From DASQDT01 sp036380435 (GTDB lineage: Bacteria > Acidobacteriota > Blastocatellia > Pyrinomonadales > Pyrinomonadaceae), in the NCBI GenBank assembly GCA_036380435.1, contig DASVES010000317.1, positions 1 to 18,398 of the forward strand: 18,398 nucleotides of DNA, read 5' to 3'. Shown here one piece after another: positions 7,264 through 14,493 of this stretch. A model generated the notes under the pieces. That model was not told where the DNA came from, did no database searches, and saw nothing but the letters and a program-made list of their open reading frames with translations. Both the position numbers and the translations under genes were made by a program. Each line of letters starts with the position of its first letter. Within the stretch, counting starts at the first letter, position 1.

Positions 7264-8790
7264 ATGCTCGAACTCCGAGACATCACCAAACGATTCGGCG
7301 AGGTGCTGGCGAACGACGGCGTGAGTGTGCGCGTCGAGCCGGGGACGATTCACGCCATCGTCGGCGAGAACGGGGCGGGGAAGTCCACCGCCATGCGTAT
7401 CGCCTACGGCTTCTACACGGCCGACGCGGGCGACATCCTCGTCGATGGACAGGTGCGGCGCATCAGCACGCCGCACGACGCCATCCGGCTCGGCATCGGC
7501 ATGGTGCATCAGCACTTCATGCTGGTCGAGACGATGACGGTGGCCGAGAACATCGTGCTCGGGGCCGAGCCGGGCAGCGCCGCCGCGATTGATCTCAAGC
7601 AGGCGGGCGTGCGCGTCCGCGCGCTCTCGAACGAGTTCCGGCTGGCGGTCGATCCCGAGGCGGTCGTCGAAAACCTCTCGGTCGGGCAGCAGCAGCGCGT
7701 CGAGTTGCTCAAGGCACTCTACCGCGAGGCGCGTCTGCTCATCCTCGACGAGCCGACGGCCGTCTTGACCCCGCAGGAGGTCGAAGAGTTTTTCCAGATT
7801 CTCCGGCGGATGCGCGAGCAGGGCAAAACGGTCGTCATCATCACGCATAAGCTCTCGGAGGTTCTGGCCATCTCTGACGATGTGACGGTGATGAGAGACG
7901 GCCGCGTCGTCGGGAGCGTGAAGACGGCGGAGACGAGCGCGGCGGAGCTGGCGCGCATGATGGTGGGGCGCGAGGTGCTGCTGCGGGTCGAGAAGGCCGA
8001 AGGCCGACCCGGCGAGGCGGTTCTGAGCGTGCGCAACCTCTCGGTCGTGGCCGACGAGGGCGGGCGCGGCGTGCGTGACGTCACGTTTGACGTGCGCGCG
8101 GGTGAGATAGTCGGCATCGCCGGGGTCGAGGGTAACGGGCAGACCGAGTTGATGGAGGCGCTGGCCGGACTCGTCGCGCCCGAGCGCATCCACGGGGCGG
8201 TGGAATTGAACGGGGCGGACATCACGCGCATGGGCGCGCGGCGCCGTCGCGAGTCGGGCATCGCGCACGTCCCCGAAGACCGGCATCGGCGCGGCCTGCT
8301 GCTCGACTTCGACCTCGCGGAGAACTCCATCCTCGGCGACCACTACCGGCGCCCGGCCGTCGGCGGCCCCGGCGGCGTGTTCCTCGACAACGGGGGCATC
8401 CGCGGACGCGCCCTCGAAATCATCAACGACTTCGACGTGCGCCCGGCCAACCCCGACCTCCCGGCCCGCGCGCTTTCGGGTGGCAACCAGCAGAAGCTCG
8501 TCATCGGCCGCGAGTTCGAGTTGAAGCCGAAGCTGCTTCTGGTCTCGCAGCCGACGCGCGGCGTGGACATCGGAGCCATCGAGTTCATCCATCGCAAGCT
8601 CGTCGAGATGCGCGAGAGTGGCTGCGCCATCCTCCTCGTCTCCGCCGAACTCGAAGAGATCACCTCGCTCGCCGACCGCCTCCTCGTCCTCTATCACGGC
8701 CGCGTCGTCGGCGAAGTCGATCCCCGCACGGCGACACAGGAGGAGATCGGTTTGCTAATGACGGGAGGGAGTAAAGAGGGTGATGAGTGA
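7264..8790 (+). CDS. Nucleoside ABC importer ATPase, two ABC domains
   Basis: This is the double-domain ATPase of the ribose/galactose/nucleoside importer class (YufO/NupA-like), 508 aa. The first domain has Walker A GENGAGKST from residue 34, signature LSVGQQQ at 138-144 and Walker B LLILDEP at 158-164. The second domain has the degenerate Walker A GVEGNGQT at 287-294, signature LSGGNQQ at 404-410 and LLLVSQPTRGVDIGA from 424. The Walker B glutamate is replaced by Gln (SQP). These asymmetries are normal for this subfamily. The binding lipoprotein is two genes upstream and the permeases follow directly. The stop codon (8788-8790) and the last two residues are encoded by the first two units of heptamer repeat 5. 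No Shine-Dalgarno sequence is present; the ATG follows repeat 4. Confidence 0.95.
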   Translation: MLELRDITKRFGEVLANDGVSVRVEPGTIHAIVGENGAGKSTAMRIAYGFYTADAGDILVDGQVRRISTPHDAIRLGIGMVHQHFMLVETMTVAENIVLGAEPGSAAAIDLKQAGVRVRALSNEFRLAVDPEAVVENLSVGQQQRVELLKALYREARLLILDEPTAVLTPQEVEEFFQILRRMREQGKTVVIITHKLSEVLAISDDVTVMRDGRVVGSVKTAETSAAELARMMVGREVLLRVEKAEGRPGEAVLSVRNLSVVADEGGRGVRDVTFDVRAGEIVGIAGVEGNGQTELMEALAGLVAPERIHGAVELNGADITRMGARRRRESGIAHVPEDRHRRGLLLDFDLAENSILGDHYRRPAVGGPGGVFLDNGGIRGRALEIINDFDVRPANPDLPARALSGGNQQKLVIGREFELKPKLLLVSQPTRGVDIGAIEFIHRKLVEMRESGCAILLVSAELEEITSLADRLLVLYHGRVVGEVDPRTATQEEIGLLMTGGSKEGDE

Positions 8791-8893
8791 TGAGTGATAA
8801 GTGATAAGAAGCTGTTAGCTCTTGGCGATTAGCTAACAGCTAAGAGCTAACAGCTTCCGTTTTTCTTATCACTCATCACTCATCACTTATCAC
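8780..8893. repeat. Composite heptamer inverted repeat 5: GTGATRA outer, GCTRTTA inner
   Basis: The outer left arm (8780-8807) has GTGATGA twice and GTGATAA twice. The outer right arm (8866-8893) has TTATCAC, two TCATCAC units and TTATCAC. Inside lies a second element of the repeat 3 family: 8809-8823 pairs perfectly over 15 bp with 8842-8856, around an 18-nt loop that is itself in heptamer phase (units run from 8811 to 8852). The outer left arm overlaps the end of the ATPase gene and supplies its TGA stop; the right arm ends 10 bp before the next ATG. Confidence 0.92.
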
Positions 8894-8903
8894 CATTAAA
8901 ACC

Positions 8904-10019
8904 ATGCGTCTGTTTCGCGAACTCATCTTTCCGCTCATCGCCGTGGCGGCGGCCTTCGTCATCGGCGGCCTCGTCGTGCTGCTCATCGGCGAAGACCCCA
9001 TCCAGACGTACCGCCTGCTGATCGGGAGCGCGCTGTCGTGGCCGGACGGCATCGGCTACACGCTCTTCTACGCCACGCCGCTCATCTTCACGGGGCTGGC
9101 CGTGGCCGTGGCCTTCCGCTGCGGGCTGCTCAACATCGGGGCCGAGGGTCAGCTCTACGTGGCGGCGTTCGCGTGCGCGTGGGTGGCGATCAAGCTGGGC
9201 GGCACGCAGGTGGACGTGTTCGGCACGAACGTGGACTACTCCTGGGCGAGTCTGCCGGCGGTCGTCCTCGTGCCGCTGGCGGTGCTCGCCGCCGTCGGCG
9301 CGGGAGCGCTGTGGGGCGCGATACCGGGGTTCCTCAAGGCGCGCTTCGGGTCGCACGAAGTCATCAACACGATCATGTTGAACTTCATCGCCGTCGCTCT
9401 GGTCAGCTACTTCACGCAGTACCACTTTAAGGTTCAGGGCGACCCCATCCTCCAGACCGTGCCCATCGGCGAGGCGGCGCACATCCCGCGCCTCGGCCAG
9501 TTAGTGCCGGGGCTGCCCGAGCGCATCCCCTTAAACGTCGCCTTCCTGCTGGCCATCCTCGCGTGCGCGCTCGTCTACGTCTTCCTGTGGCGCACGCGCT
9601 GGGGCTACGAGATTCGCGCGACGGGCGCCAACCCGACGGCGGCCGAGTACGGCGGCATCTCGACGCGCAAGCAGATCGTTTTGGCGATGGCCGTCTCCGG
9701 CGGACTCGCCGGCATGGTCGGCATTAACGAAGTGCTCGGCTACCGCTATCGGTTTTACGACAACTTCTCCGACAACTACGGCTATACGGGAATCGCCGTC
9801 GCGCTCCTCGGGCGCAACCACCCCGTCGGCGTCATTTTCTCGGCGCTGCTGTTCGGCATGCTCCAGCGCGGCTCAATCCACGTGGATGCCTTCACCGAAA
9901 ACGTCTCGAAAGACCTGGTGCAAATTCTCCAGGCCATCGTCATCCTGTTCGTCGCCTGCGAGGCATTCTTCCGCGGCACCTTCGGCCGCTTCGGGTTGCT
10001 GAGGAGGTCGAAGATTTGA
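8904..10019 (+). CDS. Nucleoside ABC importer permease 1
   Basis: This is an inner-membrane permease of the branched-chain amino acid/ribose/nucleoside type (YufP/NupP-like), 371 aa. It has multiple hydrophobic segments starting with one at about 8-29. The family-typical block GLLNIGAEGQL is at residues 74-84. A second conserved block, running from GFLKARFGSHEVINTIML at 142-159, is the loop that contacts the ATPase. Near the C-terminus YGYTGIAVALLGRNHPVG and LLFGMLQRGS are also characteristic. The gene is paired with permease 2 across repeat 6. The ATG at 8904 follows the right arm of repeat 5 and has no Shine-Dalgarno sequence. The transported substrate is inferred from the BMP binding protein and the surrounding salvage enzymes. 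Confidence 0.94.
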   Translation: MRLFRELIFPLIAVAAAFVIGGLVVLLIGEDPIQTYRLLIGSALSWPDGIGYTLFYATPLIFTGLAVAVAFRCGLLNIGAEGQLYVAAFACAWVAIKLGGTQVDVFGTNVDYSWASLPAVVLVPLAVLAAVGAGALWGAIPGFLKARFGSHEVINTIMLNFIAVALVSYFTQYHFKVQGDPILQTVPIGEAAHIPRLGQLVPGLPERIPLNVAFLLAILACALVYVFLWRTRWGYEIRATGANPTAAEYGGISTRKQIVLAMAVSGGLAGMVGINEVLGYRYRFYDNFSDNYGYTGIAVALLGRNHPVGVIFSALLFGMLQRGSIHVDAFTENVSKDLVQILQAIVILFVACEAFFRGTFGRFGLLRRSKI

Positions 10020-10028
10020 AAAGAAGAA

Positions 10029-10104
10029 GTCAGGAGCCAGGAGCCAGGAGTCAGAATAAAAACGACTTCCTGCTTCTTCTGACTCCTGACTCCTGACTCC
10101 TGAC
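10029..10104. repeat. Heptamer-array inverted repeat 6 (family GTCAGRA)
   Basis: The left arm (10029-10056) has GTCAGGA, two GCCAGGA units and GTCAGAA, followed by TAAAAA as in repeats 2 and 7. The right arm (10077-10104) has TTCTGAC and three TCCTGAC units. The spacer is 20 nt. Additional pairing (GAAG with CTTC) extends the stem outward. The right arm ends 5 bp before the permease 2 ATG. Confidence 0.9.
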
Positions 10105-10109
10105 TTCCT

Positions 10110-11006
10110 ATGGATAACACCATCGCCGCCACCATCGTCTTCTTCCTCGCCTCGACCATCCGGCAGGCGACGCCGCTGCTGCTGGCGGCGACGGGCGGTC
10201 TCTACTCGGAGCGCGCGGGCGTCATCAACATCGCGCTCGAAGGCTTGATGCTGGCCGGCGCGTTCACGGCCGCCGCCGTGACGCACTACACGGGCAATCC
10301 TTACGTGGGTTTGCTGGCCGGCGTGCTGGCCGGGGTCGGGGTGGCGTTGATTCACGCCGTCGCGTGCATCGAGTTCAAGGCCGATCAGGTGGTGAGTGGG
10401 ACGGCCATCAACATTTTGATGATCGGCGTGCCGGCGGTGGTGAGCGGCGCGGCCTTTCTCTCGTCGGGTTCGACGCCGCAGATTCCGAAGGAGAATCTGA
10501 TACCGTGGACGCCCGTCGTGATCGCGTTCCTGCTGGTGCCGGTGACGTGGTACGTGCTCTATAAAACGCCGTTCGGCCTGCGCCTGCGCGCCGTGGGCGA
10601 GCACCCGGAGGCGGCCGACGCGGCGGGCGTGCGCGTGAAGGCGATGCGCTACGCGGGCGTGCTGCTCTCGGGCGCGCTCGCCGGCATCGGCGGCGCGTAT
10701 CTTTCGACGGGTCAGTCGTCGCTCTTTACGCGCAACATGACCTCGGGGCGCGGCTTCATCGCGCTCGCCGCGCTCATCTTCGGCAAGTGGCGACCCGTGC
10801 AGACGATGCTCGCCTGCATCCTCTTCGGATTCACCGAGGCGCTGGCCACGCAGCTTCAGGGCGTCAAAATCTCCGGCGACGAAGAGATACCCGTGCAGTT
10901 CATCCACCTCATCCCCTACGTCCTAACCATCGTCGTGCTCGCCGGCTTCGTCGGCCACTCGCGCGCGCCGCGTGCGTTGGGCATCCCGTACCAGAAGGAG
11001 AGGTGA
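10110..11006 (+). CDS. Nucleoside ABC importer permease 2
   Basis: This is the second inner-membrane permease (YufQ/NupQ-like), 298 aa, forming a heterodimer with permease 1 in characterised importers. The diagnostic stretch ERAGVINIALEGLML is at residues 34-48. The segment LRLRAVGEHPEAADAAGVRV, near the middle of the protein, is the cytoplasmic loop expected to couple to the ATPase. Several long hydrophobic segments cover the rest. The C-terminus PRALGIPYQKER is short and basic, as in homologues. The ATG at 10110 is preceded by the pyrimidine-rich right arm of repeat 6, so there is no Shine-Dalgarno sequence. Repeats of the same heptamer family lie on both sides of this gene in the same orientation. 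Confidence 0.94.
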   Translation: MDNTIAATIVFFLASTIRQATPLLLAATGGLYSERAGVINIALEGLMLAGAFTAAAVTHYTGNPYVGLLAGVLAGVGVALIHAVACIEFKADQVVSGTAINILMIGVPAVVSGAAFLSSGSTPQIPKENLIPWTPVVIAFLLVPVTWYVLYKTPFGLRLRAVGEHPEAADAAGVRVKAMRYAGVLLSGALAGIGGAYLSTGQSSLFTRNMTSGRGFIALAALIFGKWRPVQTMLACILFGFTEALATQLQGVKISGDEEIPVQFIHLIPYVLTIVVLAGFVGHSRAPRALGIPYQKER

Positions 11007-11007
11007 A

Positions 11008-11159
11008 GTCAGGAGTCAGGAGTCAGGAGTCAGAATAAAACGCCTCGTGCGGCATTACTGCCCTGCGGCAGACCTGACAACTTCGCGGTTGAGAGATACA
11101 ATCTCGTCACCGACGAACATTCTGACTTCTGACTTCTGGCTTCTGACACCTGACTCCTG
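11008..11159. repeat. Heptamer-array inverted repeat 7 (family GTCAGRA) with long loop
   Basis: The left arm (11008-11035) starts one base after the permease 2 stop and has three GTCAGGA units and GTCAGAA, then TAAAA. The right arm (11120-11159) is longer: TTCTGAC twice, TTCTGGC, TTCTGAC, ACCTGAC and a partial TCCTG. It ends 5 bp before the ubiB-like ATG. The 84-nt spacer carries a promoter-like sequence and two small stems (CTGCC with GGCAG; GAGAT with ATCTC). Confidence 0.88.
11074..11102 (+). promoter_or_regulatory. Candidate sigma-70 promoter inside the loop of repeat 7
   Basis: CTGACA (11074-11079) and TACAAT (11097-11102) each match five of six consensus bases and are separated by exactly 17 bp. 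The start site would be about 11109, giving the ubiB-like gene a leader of about 55 nt. A transcript from here would contain only the right arm, so the hairpin would form only on read-through mRNA from the importer genes. This is seen by eye and not tested. Confidence 0.5.
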
Positions 11160-11164
11160 CGCTT

Positions 11165-12853
11165 ATGGCCATCTCGCTGAAGACCGAGCACCTCAAACGC
11201 TACAAGGACATCGCCTGGCTGCTGATGAAGTACGGGCGCTCCGACCTCGTCAAGCAGGCGGGGCTGGAGGAGGCGCTCACCGAGGAGACGGAGAAATTTA
11301 AAGACGGAGTGCCGGCCGAGGCGCGCGAGCTGGCCGAAGATTTCGAGCGCATGGGGCCGACCTTCATCAAGCTGGCCCAACTGCTCTCGACCCGCTCCGA
11401 CCTCCTCCCCACGCCCTACCTCGAAGCCCTCACCCGTCTGCAAGACAAGGTCGAGCCGTTCAGCTTCGGCGAGGTCGAGGAGATAGTTTCTAAAGAGCTG
11501 GGCGTGCGTCTGTCGAAGGCGTTCGCGGAGTTTGAGTCGCAGCCCGTGGCCGCCGCCTCGCTCGGGCAGGTGCATCGCGCCACGATGCGCGACGGCCGCC
11601 ACGTCGTCGTCAAGGTGCAGCGCCCCAACATCCGCGAGCAGATCGTCGATGACCTCGCGGCGCTCGCCGAGATCGCCGGCTTCCTCGACCGCCACACCGA
11701 GGCGGGCCGCCGCTACGGCTTCGTCGTGATGCTCGAAGAGTTCCGCAAAACTCTGCTGCGCGAACTCGACTACCGCGCCGAGGCGCGCAACCTCACCACC
11801 ATTGCCCGAAACCTCTCCGAGTTCGAGCGCATCATCATCCCCGTCCCCCTCGAAGACTACACGACCTCGCGCATCCTCACGATGGACTTCGTGCAGGGCC
11901 GCAAGATTACCGACCTCGGCCCGCTCGCGCAGATGGATGTGGACGGGCACGAGCTGGCCGACGATCTGTTCCGCGCCTACCTCAAGCAGATTCTGGTGGA
12001 CGGTTTCTTTCACGCCGACCCGCATCCCGGCAACGTCTTCCTCACCGACGACGGCTCCATCGCCCTCATCGACCTCGGCATGGTCGCCCGCCTCACCCCG
12101 CGCTTTCAGGAGAGCCTGCTGCAAATCCTCCTCGCCATCAGCGAGGGGCGCGGCGACGACGTGTCCGACATCGCCATCAAGATGGGCGAGGCGCTGCCCG
12201 ACTTCAACGAGGTGAACTTCCGGCGACAGGTCGGCGACTTAGTCGCACAGCATCAGGGGTCGAGTCTGGATAACATGGACGCGGGCCGTGTCGGACTCGA
12301 AATCACGCGCGTCGCCGGGGAGAACTGCTTCCGCCTGCCTTCGGACTTCACGATGATGGCCAAGGCGCTCCTCAATCTCGACCAGATCGTCAAGACCTTA
12401 GACCCCGTCTTCGACCCCAACGACGCCATCCGCCGCCACGCCTCCGAGATGATGCGCGAGCGCATGATGAAGAGCCTTTCGCCGGGCAACCTCTTCATGT
12501 CGGCCATCGAGGTCAAGGACTTCGTCGAGAAATTCCCGGCCCGCGTCAACCGCCTGCTCGACGCCGTGGCCAACAACGACGTGCGGATCAAGATCGACGC
12601 CATCGATGAGACCCGCCTCATGGAAGGCTTCCAGAAGATCGCCAACCGCATCACCGTCGGCCTGGTCATCGCGGCCCTGATCGTCGGGGCCGCGCTCATC
12701 ATGGACATCCAGACCAGCTTTACTTTGTTCGGCTACCCCGGCCTCGCCATCATCTTCTTTCTCATCGCCGCCGGCGCCGGTCTCATCCTGATTTACAACA
12801 TCCTCTTCAAAGACGAGAAGAAGAAAGACGACGGGCCGAACGCCGCGCCGTAG
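11165..12853 (+). CDS. ubiB: UbiB/ABC1/ADCK-family kinase-like protein
   Basis: This is an atypical protein-kinase-like ATPase of the UbiB family, linked in other bacteria to isoprenoid quinone biosynthesis at the inner membrane. The product has 562 aa. Family motifs in order are the KxGQ-type motif, here KLAQ (69-72), the alanine-rich loop AAAS (129-132) in place of a P-loop, the ATP lysine K150 in VVVKVQRP, HADPHPGN (283-290) and DLG (303-305). Two hydrophobic helices near the C-terminus (about 493-513 and 523-547) form the usual membrane hairpin, followed by a charged KDEKKKDDG tail. The glycine of KxGQ is replaced by alanine. The gene has its own promoter-like sequence in the loop of repeat 7. 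It has no evident link to nucleoside salvage, though isoprenoid genes lie upstream. Confidence 0.93.
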   Translation: MAISLKTEHLKRYKDIAWLLMKYGRSDLVKQAGLEEALTEETEKFKDGVPAEARELAEDFERMGPTFIKLAQLLSTRSDLLPTPYLEALTRLQDKVEPFSFGEVEEIVSKELGVRLSKAFAEFESQPVAAASLGQVHRATMRDGRHVVVKVQRPNIREQIVDDLAALAEIAGFLDRHTEAGRRYGFVVMLEEFRKTLLRELDYRAEARNLTTIARNLSEFERIIIPVPLEDYTTSRILTMDFVQGRKITDLGPLAQMDVDGHELADDLFRAYLKQILVDGFFHADPHPGNVFLTDDGSIALIDLGMVARLTPRFQESLLQILLAISEGRGDDVSDIAIKMGEALPDFNEVNFRRQVGDLVAQHQGSSLDNMDAGRVGLEITRVAGENCFRLPSDFTMMAKALLNLDQIVKTLDPVFDPNDAIRRHASEMMRERMMKSLSPGNLFMSAIEVKDFVEKFPARVNRLLDAVANNDVRIKIDAIDETRLMEGFQKIANRITVGLVIAALIVGAALIMDIQTSFTLFGYPGLAIIFFLIAAGAGLILIYNILFKDEKKKDDGPNAAP

Positions 12854-12890
12854 ATTCGGCGCTGACACTTGTGACCACGACGTGAAACCA

Positions 12891-13730
12891 ATGGAGAGCC
12901 TATCGCCTGAGACGCTTTACGAACGCGCCGAGCACGCCGCGCGCGTCATCCGCTCACGCCGCGCCGAGGAGCCGCGCGCCGCGCTTGTTTTAGGTAGCGG
13001 TCTCGGCGCTTTCGCCGACGACCTCGAAGACTCGCTCGCCATCCCCTACGAGGAGATACCGGGATGTGCGCGCTCGACCGTTGAAGGCCACACGGGACGC
13101 CTCGTGCTGGGGCGCGTCGGCGGCGTCGAGACGGCCGTGATGCAGGGGCGCTTCCACTTCTACGAGGGCTACACACTCGAAGAGGTGACCTTCCCCATCC
13201 GCGTTCTGGGCTTGCTTGGTGTTAAGTCGCTTGTCCTGACGAACGCGGCGGGCGGCCTCAACAACGCCTACACCGAGGGCGCGCTCGTCTGTATCTCCGA
13301 CCACCTGAACCTGATGGGCGTCAACCCCCTCCAGGGCCGCAACGATGAACGCTTCGGCCCGCGCTTCCCCGACATGACGGCCGTCTACGACCACGAGTAT
13401 CAGGAGACGGCCATCCGGGAGGCGCGTGCGTGCGGCCTTGAGCTGCGGCGCGGCGTCTACGCGGCACTCGCCGGCCCGTCATATGAGACGCCGGCCGAGA
13501 TTCGGATGCTGCGCCTGCTCGGCGCCGACGCCGTCGGCATGAGCACCGTCCCCGAGGCCATCGTCGCGCGGCAGATGGGCCTGCGCGTGCTCGGCATCTC
13601 CTGCATCACCAACCTCGCCGCCGGAGTGCTCGACCGCCCCATCGACCACGCCGAAGTGATGGAAACGGGCCAGCGCGTCCGCGAGAAGTTCTCGGAGCTG
13701 CTGCGGCGAGTAATACCTAAATTGATGTGA
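12891..13730 (+). CDS. punA: Purine nucleoside phosphorylase, trimeric class
   Basis: This enzyme phosphorolyses inosine, guanosine and deoxy forms to base and (deoxy)ribose-1-phosphate. From the ATG at 12891 it has 279 aa, as expected for the trimeric class. Phosphate-site residues are in GSGLG (from 35), GHTG (H67) and GRFHFYEG (R87). The purine site includes TNAAGG (117-122), GPSYETPAEI (195-204), the MST segment (M217) and N241 in ITNLAAG, the asparagine that favours 6-oxopurines. A GTG at 12882 would add three residues; neither start has a Shine-Dalgarno sequence. The stop TGA (13728-13730) lies in the first unit of heptamer repeat 8. Together with uridine kinase and cytidine deaminase downstream it forms the purine/pyrimidine salvage set. 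Confidence 0.95.
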   Translation: MESLSPETLYERAEHAARVIRSRRAEEPRAALVLGSGLGAFADDLEDSLAIPYEEIPGCARSTVEGHTGRLVLGRVGGVETAVMQGRFHFYEGYTLEEVTFPIRVLGLLGVKSLVLTNAAGGLNNAYTEGALVCISDHLNLMGVNPLQGRNDERFGPRFPDMTAVYDHEYQETAIREARACGLELRRGVYAALAGPSYETPAEIRMLRLLGADAVGMSTVPEAIVARQMGLRVLGISCITNLAAGVLDRPIDHAEVMETGQRVREKFSELLRRVIPKLM

Positions 13731-13806
13731 TAAGTGATGAGTGATAAGTGATAAGAAAAAGCGTGGCCCGCTTCTTTCTTATCACTTATCACTCATCACT
13801 TATCAC
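13727..13806. repeat. Heptamer-array inverted repeat 8 (family GTGATRA), near-perfect hairpin
   Basis: The left arm (13727-13754) has four units in the order GTGATAA, GTGATGA, GTGATAA, GTGATAA. The right arm (13779-13806) is its exact reverse complement, a perfect 28-bp stem. Pairing continues inward through the AAGAAAAAGCG stretch with one extra base on the right side, leaving a loop of about four bases. The first unit supplies the TGA stop of the purine nucleoside phosphorylase gene. The right arm ends 20 bp before the udk ATG. Confidence 0.93.
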
Positions 13807-13826
13807 GTCATCGGAGCGAAGCGACG

Positions 13827-14468
13827 ATGATCATCGGCATTTGTGGCGGTACAGGGTCGGGGAAGACGACCGTGGCGAAACGCATCCTGGAGTCGGTGCG
13901 CGCGTGCGAGGTAGTCTTCCTCCAACAGGACTCCTACTACCGCAACCTCGCCGACCTCGCGCTCGTCTTTCGCGAGACGGTCAACTTCGACCACCCCGAC
14001 TCCATCGACAACGATCTGCTGGTCGAACACGTCCGCGAGTTGAAAGCGGGGCGGTCGGTGGAGCTGCCCGTCTACGACTTCAAGACGCACACGCGCCGGG
14101 CGGAGACGCTGCGCGTGGAGCCGAAGCCGATCACCATCATCGAGGGCATCCTGATTTTCGCCGATCCGCGCCTGCTCGCCGAGATGGATATCAAGGTCTT
14201 CGTGGACACGCCCGACGACATCCGCTTCATCCGTCGCCTCCGGCGCGACGTGGCCGAGCGTGGGCGCACCGTGGAGTCCGTCATCGAGCAATATCTAACG
14301 ACGGTACGCCCGATGCACATGCAGTTCGTCGAGCCGTCGAAGCGCGTCTCGGACGTGATTATCCCCGAAGGCGGTCGCAACCTCGTCAGCGTCGATCTCA
14401 TCAGCGGCCGAATCCGCGAGCGTCTGGGCGAAGAGCGCCGCCGCCCCGAGGCGGCCGCGGGCGCATAA
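13827..14468 (+). CDS. udk: Uridine kinase
   Basis: Uridine kinase phosphorylates uridine and cytidine to UMP and CMP. The product has 213 aa, the family length. The P-loop GGTGSGKTT is at residues 7-15. QQDSYYR, NFDHPDSID and the YDF of LPVYDFKTHTRR are the nucleoside-binding segments. IIEGILIF is Walker B-like, and RRLRRDVAERGRT is the lid region. A GGAG at 13813-13816, 10 bp before the ATG, could be the ribosome binding site; it lies just outside the right arm of repeat 8. The cytidine deaminase gene follows 25 bp downstream, so the two probably act together in pyrimidine salvage. The C-terminal tail (ERRRPEAAAGA) is low complexity and probably unstructured. Confidence 0.95.
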   Translation: MIIGICGGTGSGKTTVAKRILESVRACEVVFLQQDSYYRNLADLALVFRETVNFDHPDSIDNDLLVEHVRELKAGRSVELPVYDFKTHTRRAETLRVEPKPITIIEGILIFADPRLLAEMDIKVFVDTPDDIRFIRRLRRDVAERGRTVESVIEQYLTTVRPMHMQFVEPSKRVSDVIIPEGGRNLVSVDLISGRIRERLGEERRRPEAAAGA

Positions 14469-14493
14469 TTATCAAAGCAACGAAAGAAGGGAA

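Noticed and set aside
7228..8697. Long open frame of 489 codons on the - strand across the ABC ATPase gene
   Set aside because: It is a GC-rich antisense shadow, rich in Arg, His, Asp and Glu with no recognisable domain. The + strand carries every expected ABC motif.
9873..10907. 344-codon - strand frame over the two permease genes
   Set aside because: It runs through heptamer repeat 6 and is His/Arg-rich; the permeases on the + strand are clear.
13754..13790. Inner part of repeat 8 as an intrinsic terminator
   Set aside because: The run after the inner stem is CTTTCTT, not a T-tract, and it is part of the right arm; the downstream udk gene seems to be in the same unit.
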